Origin: Bacteroidaceae bacterium
GTDB lineage: Bacteria; Bacteroidota; Bacteroidia; Bacteroidales; Bacteroidaceae
Assembly: GCA_017541265.1 (NCBI GenBank)
Contig: JAFXZK010000117.1
Location: 1 to 40,871 of the forward strand
Direction: 5' to 3'
Length of the DNA stretch: 40,871 nt
Shown here: positions 25,746-32,433 of the stretch, one piece after another
Numbering within the stretch: the first letter of the stretch is position 1
How the letters are laid out: the number at the start of each line of letters is the position of its first letter
Translations under genes and position numbers: made by a program
The notes under the pieces: model-generated
What the model saw: only the letters and a program-made list of their open reading frames with translations
Told to the model about the DNA's origin: nothing
Database searches by the model: none

Positions 25746-26906
25746 TTATCTGTTTCCCTTTGCCCTGTTGTGTGTCTTGCAAAGCATCTGGCAGTTCTCA
25801 ATGCTTGTTGCGCCGCCTTTGCTCCATGCCGAGACGTGGTCGGCATCCATTTCGGAGAGCTTCCACATCTTCTTGCGACCTGCTTCATGTCCGATGGCAC
25901 AGAGCGGGCAGTTGCTTGTGTCGTGGAGTGCAGCCTCAGCCGTTTGCTTTTGATAGACTTTACGCTTGGTAGCCTCATCAAAGATGCGGATGTCAAGTAA
26001 CTTTTTATCGTTGCAGCCGCCAAGGATGTACTCGAACACGCCTTTGCGGTTCTTGACGTAGGGGTCGCCATAGAGTTGCGTGACGAGTTGCTGCACTTCT
26101 TCAGGGTTGTAGGCCGTCGTATGGTAAGTCTCGTAAAGCCTGCCCCACTCCAAGCCACGCATCTCTGCTTCTGTTTCCGTAAAGACAGAACCTATCCAAT
26201 CGATGACGCAGTTGAAGTACGTCTTCATCTCGCTGATGTCAGCTTTGCGTCGGTGCTGGCTCATGTAGTCCTTTACATGTCCCTTGCTTACCCATTCCAA
26301 GGCACAAGCCAGGTAGTCCTGCCTGTTGACGGCTCCGCTGATGAAGTGGCTCCACTTCTGTACGTTGGCATTCTGCGAGTTGCTGAACTCCTGCTTGGCA
26401 AGCGTGACGAACTCGCCCGAATAGACGGCATTGAGCAGTTCCTGATGGTTGAGCGGCACGCCGGCTATGTTGACGGTCTCGAACCATTTGCGTATCTCGT
26501 TCTCCGTGCCTTCGCACTCATAGACGAGGAGCGGAGTGTCGAGTATGCGTTGCTGCAGTTCGTTGGAGAGGGAAGAGAAGTACTGCGGGATGCCGTTGTC
26601 GTCGATGATGCTCAGCTTGCCGGTCACGAAACGGCCAAGCGATGTGATGCGTTGCTGGCCGTCGAGCACTTCGAAGCGGTCGCCTTCGGTCTTGTTGAAG
26701 TAGAAGATGCCGAGCGGATAGCTGTGCAGGGCTGACTGCACGACAGCCACATCCTTCTTGCCGTCGGCATAGATGTAGTTGCGCTGGTACTCTGGCTGAA
26801 TGGTCAGTTTGCCTGACAACCCATAAAGTCCCTTGCCTTCCAGTTCGTTATAGACAAAGCCGTTGCAGACTTCGCCTACGGTGTAGGTTCTAAGTTTTGC
26901 TTCCAT
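25746..26906 (-). CDS. DUF262 - HNH endonuclease
   Basis: 386 residues. The N-terminal DUF262 domain (ParB/GmrS-like nucleotide-handling fold) has PEYQR (38-42) and the hallmark DGQQR (82-86). The C-terminus is an HNH nuclease: C333-x2-C336, DADH (D356-H357), C372 and C376, and H379-N380 in CKTHNRAKGN. DUF262 with a nuclease domain is known from the type IV restriction enzyme GmrSD and related defence proteins. Here it is translated 12 bases after a DNA methyltransferase in the same direction, which suggests a restriction-modification-like pair with this protein as the cutting partner. Target and nucleotide are unknown. Confidence 0.87.
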   Translation of the reverse strand: MEAKLRTYTVGEVCNGFVYNELEGKGLYGLSGKLTIQPEYQRNYIYADGKKDVAVVQSALHSYPLGIFYFNKTEGDRFEVLDGQQRITSLGRFVTGKLSIIDDNGIPQYFSSLSNELQQRILDTPLLVYECEGTENEIRKWFETVNIAGVPLNHQELLNAVYSGEFVTLAKQEFSNSQNANVQKWSHFISGAVNRQDYLACALEWVSKGHVKDYMSQHRRKADISEMKTYFNCVIDWIGSVFTETEAEMRGLEWGRLYETYHTTAYNPEEVQQLVTQLYGDPYVKNRKGVFEYILGGCNDKKLLDIRIFDEATKRKVYQKQTAEAALHDTSNCPLCAIGHEAGRKKMWKLSEMDADHVSAWSKGGATSIENCQMLCKTHNRAKGNR

Positions 26907-26918
26907 ACGTTATATATG

Positions 26919-27968
26919 TTATTGTTTCTTGCGGATAAATATCCTTCCGTACATTCTTTTACCGTCAACATAACCTCTGCCTTTGGGAATGTTCAAGTCG
27001 TATTCGTTTCCTATTATCTCGAACTGTTCGGGGCAATACTTGTCGAGGAAGGAGACAGGGACACCCATAACTCCTTCATAATCGCTTGGTATGGCATCGG
27101 TATATGGAACTTCAATAGCATCGTAATTGTCGTAATGGTCATAGCCTGTCCTCCCCTTTATCTCTTTGTGCTTGCTGAACTTCAGGTTGTCTGCCATCGT
27201 CATCAATTGCAAAGGCTGGTGGCGACGACCATGCTCAATGTTAGTCATCCAGCAGCAATTACGGAACTTAACTAATCCTGTACTTTTATCATATACACCA
27301 TTCGCATAATCCGTTTTCCCAACAATACGAAAATAAGCATTACCATTTTGGAATCCATTGCCAAGCCATAGCTTGTTCTCTTTGATAAGCGGGAACACTT
27401 CCTTATAAGTTATAGCATTCTGGTTTCCAATGATAATGAACTTCTTCTCTGCCTCTACAATCCAAGCCAAGAACTCTCGGAACAAAGAGAAAGGCGGATT
27501 GGTCACGATAATGTCCGCTTCATCTCTAAGGGCTTTTACTTCAGCGCTACGAAAGTCGCCGTCGCCTTCGAGGTATGACCATTGAAGGTCGTTGATATTG
27601 AAGCGGCCGTCACCATTGATGTCCTCATCAAGCACAAATATCTTGCCATTGGTTCGACTTTTGTCTGCATCAAAGTAAGGACTTTCGGTCTCAAAGAGCG
27701 TGGGCTGCCATTCCTTTATCTTCTTTGATTCCACTGCATAGCTTGTGCTTATCAGCTTCTTCAAGCCCAGCCGCTCAAAGTTCTGTGCAAAGTATCGTGT
27801 AAAGTTGCTCCATTCGGGGTCGTCGCAAGGAAGCAGCACCGTCTTGCCCCGAAACACATTGGGGTCGTACTCAAGGTATGCTTCCACCTCACGCTCTATG
27901 TCGTGGTACTGGGTGTAGAACTCATCGTTCTTCGCCTCTTTTGCTTTGGATAAGGTTTCTTTTGCCAT
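26919..27968 (-). CDS. Adenine-specific DNA methyltransferase, EcoRI-methylase-like family
   Basis: 349 residues from ATG 27966-27968; an upstream in-frame ATG would add 18 residues of unlikely sequence. The catalytic motif IV is NPPF (157-160, in ADIIVTNPPFSLFREFLAW), as in N6-adenine methylases. GKTVLLPCDDPEWSNF (41-56) matches the family's early region. A DINGDGRFNIND segment resembles a calcium loop but appears to be part of the family and not a dockerin. The partner DUF262-HNH gene follows after 12 bases. Transcription probably starts about 350 nt upstream, at the promoter at 28327-28357, through a heavily structured leader. Confidence 0.88.
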   Translation of the reverse strand: MAKETLSKAKEAKNDEFYTQYHDIEREVEAYLEYDPNVFRGKTVLLPCDDPEWSNFTRYFAQNFERLGLKKLISTSYAVESKKIKEWQPTLFETESPYFDADKSRTNGKIFVLDEDINGDGRFNINDLQWSYLEGDGDFRSAEVKALRDEADIIVTNPPFSLFREFLAWIVEAEKKFIIIGNQNAITYKEVFPLIKENKLWLGNGFQNGNAYFRIVGKTDYANGVYDKSTGLVKFRNCCWMTNIEHGRRHQPLQLMTMADNLKFSKHKEIKGRTGYDHYDNYDAIEVPYTDAIPSDYEGVMGVPVSFLDKYCPEQFEIIGNEYDLNIPKGRGYVDGKRMYGRIFIRKKQ

Positions 27969-28045
27969 AGCGATTGGTAGTTTTAAGTTCTTGCATCGAC
28001 TATCAATCGCCTTTGCGCACAAAGAAAGCGTGATGCCATCCTTAT

Positions 28046-28233
28046 GCGTTAAGCTGGGGCAAGCCTAGGAATTGGAACCCCATCCACATCTATAAGAATG
28101 CATCACGCCAAGTGGCATGAATGCATTGCTATATCGATGTGGAAGAAGATACACTATTCCTGTACCCACTATCTCTATTACTTCCGAGCGTTTCTTATTC
28201 CAAAAGAGTTTCCTAGGCTTTTTGGCTTAACGC
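28046..28233 (-). other. Structured leader / possible MITE-like element upstream of the methyltransferase
   Basis: No credible gene lies in 27969-28466. Here 28046-28054 and 28225-28233 are perfect complements (GCGTTAAGC/GCTTAACGC), as are 28061-28071 and 28210-28220 (AAGCCTAGGAA/TTCCTAGGCTT), extended by TTGGAA/TTCCAA. Inside, 28084-28142 folds as one long hairpin (CCACATC, TATA, ATGCAT, then an ACGCC/GGCAT-type apical stem). Read on the minus strand it sits between a strong promoter and the methyltransferase. It could be a regulatory RNA, a stand-alone small RNA of about 190 nt, or a mobile element whose ends are the outer repeats. Confidence 0.5.
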
Positions 28234-28326
28234 GAAATAATAGCAAATGCTTTTCAATAAGTTTTGAAAGGTACCTCCGCTGAGGTTTGTTTGCTCCATA
28301 AAGGAACATTTATGCCCATCTGGGTA

Positions 28327-28357
28327 CAAAGTTAGCGATTTCTTCTATACGAGCAAA
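28327..28357 (-). promoter_or_regulatory. Promoter of the methyltransferase-nuclease operon and its leader
   Basis: On the minus strand: TTTG (28357-28354), 19 bases, TAACTTTG (28334-28327). Full consensus match. The transcript would start near 28320. It is divergent from the promoter at 28374-28405. Confidence 0.85.
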
Positions 28358-28373
28358 GAAAATAACGGAAAAG

Positions 28374-28405
28374 TTTGGAGGTTATAGTAAAAACGCTTAC
28401 CTTTG
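28374..28405 (+). promoter_or_regulatory. Plus-strand promoter ahead of the gene fragment
   Basis: TTTG at 28374-28377, 20 bases, then TACCTTTG at 28398-28405. Strong match, 62 bases before the ATG at 28467. Confidence 0.75.
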
Positions 28406-28466
28406 CAGCCAAGAACAATGGACGTGTTCCATTTATTGGGATTGGGGTGCAGCCTCGGAAAACATC

Positions 28467-28742
28467 ATGTATCGCGTCAACGACACTTATACCGATGTTG
28501 ACCATATGACAGCCGCCATCATCTTTTTCATGGAGATGTTTTCATCCTGCTCATTTGCCGAGCACTACGAATGGATTTGCGAGGCAGCTAAGCCGACAGG
28601 CATCGACACAAAGCACTTTGCTGACGCTCAACGCCAGACGGGTGACGATAACTGGTACACGCTCGACGGCCGCCGCCTCAGCAGCAGACCAACCACGAAT
28701 GGCGTCTATATTCACAATCAAAAGAAAGTCGTCATAAAATAG
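28467..28742 (+). pseudogene. Fragment of a secreted protein with a Prevotella-type C-terminal tail
   Basis: 91 residues ending in DNWYTLDGRRL, NGVYIHNQKKVVIK, the motif found at the very C-terminus of many large Prevotella secreted proteins (YxLxGxR...GxYIxNGKK). There is no signal peptide, and the open frame continues upstream of the ATG as WDWGAASENI, which reads like coding sequence without a start. The simplest view is that it is the 3' remnant of a larger gene; a functional small protein from the promoter at 28374-28405 is possible. The N-terminal 55 residues match no family that I know. Confidence 0.45.
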
Positions 28743-28766
28743 CATTCAGCATCGTAGAGTCTTGGT

Positions 28767-29030
28767 ATGTTAGAACACATAGCAGAATTTACAGCCTGGC
28801 CTATACTGACAGGCATCCTCATCGGTTATGTAGCCAACCGCATCATGAGCGGCGAGGGCAAAGGCTGTTGCATGAACCTCATCATGGGCATAGTCGGCAG
28901 TTATGCAGGAGCCTTCATCGCCCATTTGCTGGATATCGAGCTGCTTGGGAAGGGCTATCTCACAAACTTCGTGTTTTGTGTGGCAGGAGCCGTTACAGTA
29001 CTTTGGGTATGGAAGAAAATGTTTGATTAG
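28767..29030 (+). CDS. GlsB/YeaQ/YmgE-type small membrane protein
   Basis: 87 residues with three hydrophobic spans, starting FTAWPILTGILIGYVANRIM and carrying the Gly-rich MGIVGSYAGAFIAHLL, the pattern of the transglycosylase-associated (GlsB/YeaQ/YmgE) family. Despite the family name no enzyme activity is established; members are often stress-induced. It follows the gene fragment by 24 bases and precedes GH16 by 27. Confidence 0.85.
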   Translation: MLEHIAEFTAWPILTGILIGYVANRIMSGEGKGCCMNLIMGIVGSYAGAFIAHLLDIELLGKGYLTNFVFCVAGAVTVLWVWKKMFD

Positions 29031-29057
29031 AGTATTATCAAATTACATTGCCTTATT

Positions 29058-29906
29058 ATGAAATCAGTCATCATCCCTGTTTTGCTGACGTTGTCCGCAA
29101 TCCTTCCCATCAATGCCTCGGCTCAGAACGACGGCTGGCATCTTGTTTGGCAAGACGAGTTTGATGCCGACGGGCGACCAGATTCAACGAAGTGGACTTA
29201 CGAACACGGCTTCGAGCGTAACGAGGAATTGCAGTGGTACACCCGGGAGAACGCCTACCAGCGCGACGGACACCTCGTTATTGAAGCCCGTCCTGCCAAC
29301 TTCGCCTGCCCGTCCTACAAGGAGGGAAACACCCATTGGCGCAACAACCGTCCCCGCATCCTTTGGACAAGCAGTTGTGTGAAAACACGAGGCCTCTTCT
29401 CTTTCTTGTTTGGACGTGTAGAGGTTCGTGCCCGCATCCCAGTCTGTCTGGGTGCCTGGCCTGCCATCTGGCTGCTTGGCGATAGGGGAGGGTGGCCTGG
29501 TTGTGGCGAGATAGACATGATGGAGTACTATCAATACGATGGGCGGCCGACAGTCCTTGCCAATGCCTGCTGGGCTGGTGACAAAGATACCCAATGGGAC
29601 AACTCCTTCACCCCTCTCACTCACTTCACAGACCGCGACCCAGCGTGGGCAGAGCGTTTCCATGTATGGCGTATGGATTGGAACGAAAGCGCCATCCGCC
29701 TCTATCTCGACGATGAGCTGCTCAATGAAATCGACCTTAGTCTTACCGTCAACGGCAAGCTGCAAGGCACTGGTGTCAATCCTTTCCATCACCCCCAATA
29801 CCTCCTGCTTAACCTCGCCTTGGACACTCGTGTAAGGCAGTACAACCCAGCCGACTTTCCCATGCGCTACGAAATAGACTATGTGCGCGTGTTCCAAAAA
29901 GAGTAA
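29058..29906 (+). CDS. Secreted GH16 endo-beta-glucanase (laminarinase-like)
   Basis: 282 residues with signal peptide (KSVIIPVLLTLSAILPINASA). A single GH16 jelly-roll begins WHLVWQDEFDADGRPDSTKW. The catalytic motif is GCGEIDMMEYY (ExDxxE: nucleophile, helper Asp, acid/base), and the flanking WPAIWLLG, the HVWRMDWNESAIRLYLDDEL segment and the YEIDYVRVFQ ending are typical of the laminarinase subgroup. It should cut beta-1,3- or mixed-linkage beta-glucan outside the cytoplasm. The beta-bulge type active site (EIDMME) excludes kappa-carrageenase-like shortened motifs. No promoter box was seen directly upstream, so it may be cotranscribed with the GlsB-like gene. Confidence 0.92.
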   Translation: MKSVIIPVLLTLSAILPINASAQNDGWHLVWQDEFDADGRPDSTKWTYEHGFERNEELQWYTRENAYQRDGHLVIEARPANFACPSYKEGNTHWRNNRPRILWTSSCVKTRGLFSFLFGRVEVRARIPVCLGAWPAIWLLGDRGGWPGCGEIDMMEYYQYDGRPTVLANACWAGDKDTQWDNSFTPLTHFTDRDPAWAERFHVWRMDWNESAIRLYLDDELLNEIDLSLTVNGKLQGTGVNPFHHPQYLLLNLALDTRVRQYNPADFPMRYEIDYVRVFQKE

Positions 29907-29971
29907 TTTTTGTACCGCATAATGATTAGGAAGAAATGATGGGGAAGTGAGGATTTACCTACAATTGGGGA

Positions 29972-30002
29972 TTGCGTGTGTTGAGGAAAAGTCGTAACTT
30001 TG
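29972..30002 (+). promoter_or_regulatory. Promoter of the hemerythrin-LuxR gene
   Basis: TTG at 29972-29974, 20 bases, then TAACTTTG at 29995-30002, within CGTAACTTTG as at 14447 and 17407. It excludes the TTG at 29972 as a start codon. Confidence 0.8.
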
Positions 30003-30025
30003 CACCGCAATTAAACATTGTCACC

Positions 30026-30982
30026 ATGAAGAGGATGAAACTTTATGAGGCTGACGACAAGATGATAGACCTCATCAGCGACAACTACAGTATGCTTCAA
30101 GGCTTGAGCGCCTTTGGCATCCGGCTTGGGTTTGGCGACAAGACTGTCAGCGAGGTAACAAGAGAGCAGGGCGTTGACTGCTACACTTTCCTGACGGTAG
30201 TCAACTTCCTGATAAATGGTTTTGCTCCAAAGGAAACGGACGATAAGATTTCCGTGGGTACGCTGCTTGCCTACTTGCGGGCTTCACACCATTATTTCCT
30301 GGACTTCCAGCTGCCCTCCATCCGCAGGAAGCTGGAGGAGTCGCTCCAGAAAGGGGATGGCCTCGCTGCGCTGATTCTGCGTCTTTACGACGAATATGCC
30401 CACGACATACAGCTCCACATGAAATACGAGGAGAAGACGTTGTTCCCGTACGTCGAGGCTCTGCTTCGCGGGGAACAGACCTCGGGCTACAATGTGGACA
30501 TCTTTTCGAAGCATCACAGCGACACGACGGGCAAATTCCAGGAGCTGAAGAACATCATCATCAAGTATCTTCCCCATAACGGACTTGCCAACAATCAGCT
30601 GACGGCTACGCTCTACGACATTTACAACAACGAGGAATGGCTCTGCAATCACAGCAATGTGGAGGAAGTCCTGTTTGTCCCTGCCATTCGTATCTTAGAG
30701 CAGAGGGTGAAGGACAACGATGTCTCGGCAAGGCTTTCGAAGATGATTAAGAGTGTGGATGCAGCGGAGCCTATCTCGGAGCGCGAGAAGGAGATAATCA
30801 TTTGTCTTGTTCAGGGCATGTCGAACAAGGAGATAGCGAGTCATCTGTTTATCTCCGTCAATACGGTGATTACCCACAGGCGCAACATCACCCGCAAGTT
30901 GCAGATTCACTCCCTCTCGGGTCTCACCATCTATGCCATAGCCAACAATCTGATTAACACAGAGGGATTGGATGCCCGTTGA
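30026..30982 (+). CDS. Hemerythrin-domain LuxR-type transcriptional regulator
   Basis: 318 residues; ATG 30026 is used because the frame upstream lies in the promoter (ATG 30035 also possible). Residues 10-65 resemble the ScdA/DUF542 N-domain but lack its cysteines. Residues 80-230 are a hemerythrin-like helical bundle with candidate iron ligands H88/H89, H126, H131 and E135 (HMKYEEKTLFP), H163/H164, H209 and E213 (HSNVEEVLFVP), the arrangement seen in RIC/YtfE iron-repair proteins. Residues 248-312 are a LuxR helix-turn-helix (ISEREKEIIICLVQGMSNKE). The build suggests a one-component sensor of oxygen, nitric oxide or iron. It is convergent with thyA. Confidence 0.88.
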   Translation: MKRMKLYEADDKMIDLISDNYSMLQGLSAFGIRLGFGDKTVSEVTREQGVDCYTFLTVVNFLINGFAPKETDDKISVGTLLAYLRASHHYFLDFQLPSIRRKLEESLQKGDGLAALILRLYDEYAHDIQLHMKYEEKTLFPYVEALLRGEQTSGYNVDIFSKHHSDTTGKFQELKNIIIKYLPHNGLANNQLTATLYDIYNNEEWLCNHSNVEEVLFVPAIRILEQRVKDNDVSARLSKMIKSVDAAEPISEREKEIIICLVQGMSNKEIASHLFISVNTVITHRRNITRKLQIHSLSGLTIYAIANNLINTEGLDAR

Positions 30983-30993
30983 AGGCAAACGCT

Positions 30994-31791
30994 TCAGACG
31001 CTTACGGTGCCTTTAATGGCAGGGTAGGGGTCGTAGTCCTCAAGGGTGAAGTCCTCGTACTGGAACTTGAAGATGTCCTTGACCTCGGGATTGATGCGCA
31101 TCCGTGGCAGCTTGCGAGGTTCTCGGCTGAGTTGCAAGTGTACTTGGTCGAGGTGATTGAGGTAGATGTGTGTGTCGCCAGTCGTGTGGATGAATTCGCC
31201 CGGTTCGAGGTCACAAACCTGTGCCATCATCATGCAGAGCAGGGCGTATGAGGCGATGTTGAAGGGCACGCCAAGGAAGCAGTCGGCACTACGCTGGTAG
31301 AGTTGCAGGGAGAGTTTTCCATTTGCCACATAGAACTGGAAGAAGGCGTGGCAGGGCGGCAAGTTCATGTTCTTCAGGTCTGCCACGTTCCAAGCAGAGA
31401 CGATAATGCGGCGGCAGTCCGGGTCGCGCTTGATGGTATCGACAGCCTGCTGTATCTGGTCGATGAAGCCTCCGTCGTAGTCAGGCCAGGAGCGCCACTG
31501 ATAGCCGTAGATGTGTCCGAGGTCGCCTGTTTCCGGGTCTGCCCATTCGTTCCAGATGCGTACGCCTCGCTCCTGCAGCCAATGGGCGTTTGTGTTGCCT
31601 TGCAGGAACCAGAGCAATTCGTAGATGATGCTCTTCAGGTGTACCTTCTTTGTGGTGAGCAGAGGGAAGCCTTCGCTCAGGTCGAAGCGCATCTGATGTC
31701 CGAAGATGCTGATGGTGCCTGTGCCTGTGCGGTCTTCCTTCTTGACGCCTTCGTCAAGGATGCGGTGCAGCAAATCTATGTATTGTTTCAT
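30994..31791 (-). CDS. thyA: Thymidylate synthase
   Basis: 265 residues, the length of E. coli ThyA (264). It methylates dUMP to dTMP with methylene-tetrahydrofolate and yields dihydrofolate, which the neighbouring DHFR reduces. Seen are [21 protein letters not shown], the catalytic Cys in [12 protein letters not shown], the [10 protein letters not shown] Arg region and [20 protein letters not shown]. The start is ATG 31789-31791 (MKQYIDLL), the usual N-terminus; an upstream ATG at 31812 lies in leader words. It is 27 bases downstream of folA and ends 11 bases from the convergent regulator gene. Confidence 0.97.
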   Translation of the reverse strand: MKQYIDLLHRILDEGVKKEDRTGTGTISIFGHQMRFDLSEGFPLLTTKKVHLKSIIYELLWFLQGNTNAHWLQERGVRIWNEWADPETGDLGHIYGYQWRSWPDYDGGFIDQIQQAVDTIKRDPDCRRIIVSAWNVADLKNMNLPPCHAFFQFYVANGKLSLQLYQRSADCFLGVPFNIASYALLCMMMAQVCDLEPGEFIHTTGDTHIYLNHLDQVHLQLSREPRKLPRMRINPEVKDIFKFQYEDFTLEDYDPYPAIKGTVSV

Positions 31792-31818
31792 TGAGCATTG
31801 AACATTTATCATTGAACA
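31792..31818 (-). repeat. Leader words between folA and thyA
   Basis: On the minus strand, ATGTTCAATG, ATAAATGTTCAATG and CTCAATG repeat through the gap. They start inside the folA stop and end at the thyA ATG. Confidence 0.6.
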
Positions 31819-32304
31819 TTATGGGCGGACGTAATCCACGAAGGCGAAGCTGTGGGCGTGCTTCTCGTCGGGTTCGTGCTCTTCGTGGAAGGCAACTTCC
31901 CATTCGTCTCGATTGAAGGCAGGGAAGAAGGCGTCTGCTTCCTTGGGCGTGTCGTATACTTCTGTCAAGCAAAGGCGATTGGCAAGTGGCAAAGCTTCTG
32001 CATAGACGCTTGCTCCGCCGATGATGAAGATGTCCTCTTCTTCAGAGCAAGCGGCGAGGGCTTCAGCGAGGGAGGCAAAGGTCTCTGCTCCGGGGAAGTT
32101 CGTCTTGCTTCGCGACAGGACGATATTCCTGCGATTGGGCAGCGCGCCTTTCGGCAGACTCTCGAAGGTCTTGCGCCCCATGATAATGGTGTGCCCCGTG
32201 GTGAGTGTCTTGAAGCGTCGCAAGTCGGCAGGCAACCAGTAGAGTAATTTGCCCTCAAACCCGATGGCGTTGTTCTCGGCAATGGCGGAGATGATGTTTA
32301 TCAT
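31819..32304 (-). CDS. folA: Dihydrofolate reductase
   Basis: 161 residues. NADPH-dependent reduction of dihydrofolate to tetrahydrofolate, the target of trimethoprim. Family marks: INIISAIAENNAIG, the LLYWLPADLRRFKTLT segment (substrate loop), HTIIMGRKTFESLP, NIVLSRS and IFIIGGASVYAEALP (NADPH site). The active-site acidic residue is the Asp in LPADLRRFK. The start ATG 32302-32304 follows a repeat-rich gap, and thyA follows. This is the common folate/thymidylate pair, although thyA more often precedes folA. Confidence 0.96.
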   Translation of the reverse strand: MINIISAIAENNAIGFEGKLLYWLPADLRRFKTLTTGHTIIMGRKTFESLPKGALPNRRNIVLSRSKTNFPGAETFASLAEALAACSEEEDIFIIGGASVYAEALPLANRLCLTEVYDTPKEADAFFPAFNRDEWEVAFHEEHEPDEKHAHSFAFVDYVRP

Positions 32305-32433
32305 ATATTGGGGAGTTATATTTGGGAGTTATAAAGAGGAGTTATGATAAGGAGTTATGAGGGGCCGATAGTAATGGCTCATTATAACTTCCCATTTTAA
32401 CTCCTCGTCATAACTCCTCATCATAACTTCTAT
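32305..32433. repeat. Word repeats forming a large imperfect inverted repeat
   Basis: 32311-32364 holds four GGAGTTAT-type words, and 32383-32429 holds four words of the reverse complement type (ATAACTCC). The two sides can fold into one long hairpin between the esterase stop and the folA start. Confidence 0.7.

Noticed and set aside
26919-27968. Dockerin-like calcium loop DINGDGRFNIND in the methyltransferase
   Set aside because: Single loop in the middle of a cytoplasmic enzyme, next to conserved LEGDGDF; it is probably a family feature and not a docking module.
28046-28233. 6S RNA, IscB-associated (HEARO/omega) RNA or retron RNA
   Set aside because: Length and closing stem are suggestive, but the internal hairpin is off-centre for 6S, and neither an IscB/TnpB nor a reverse transcriptase gene is nearby.
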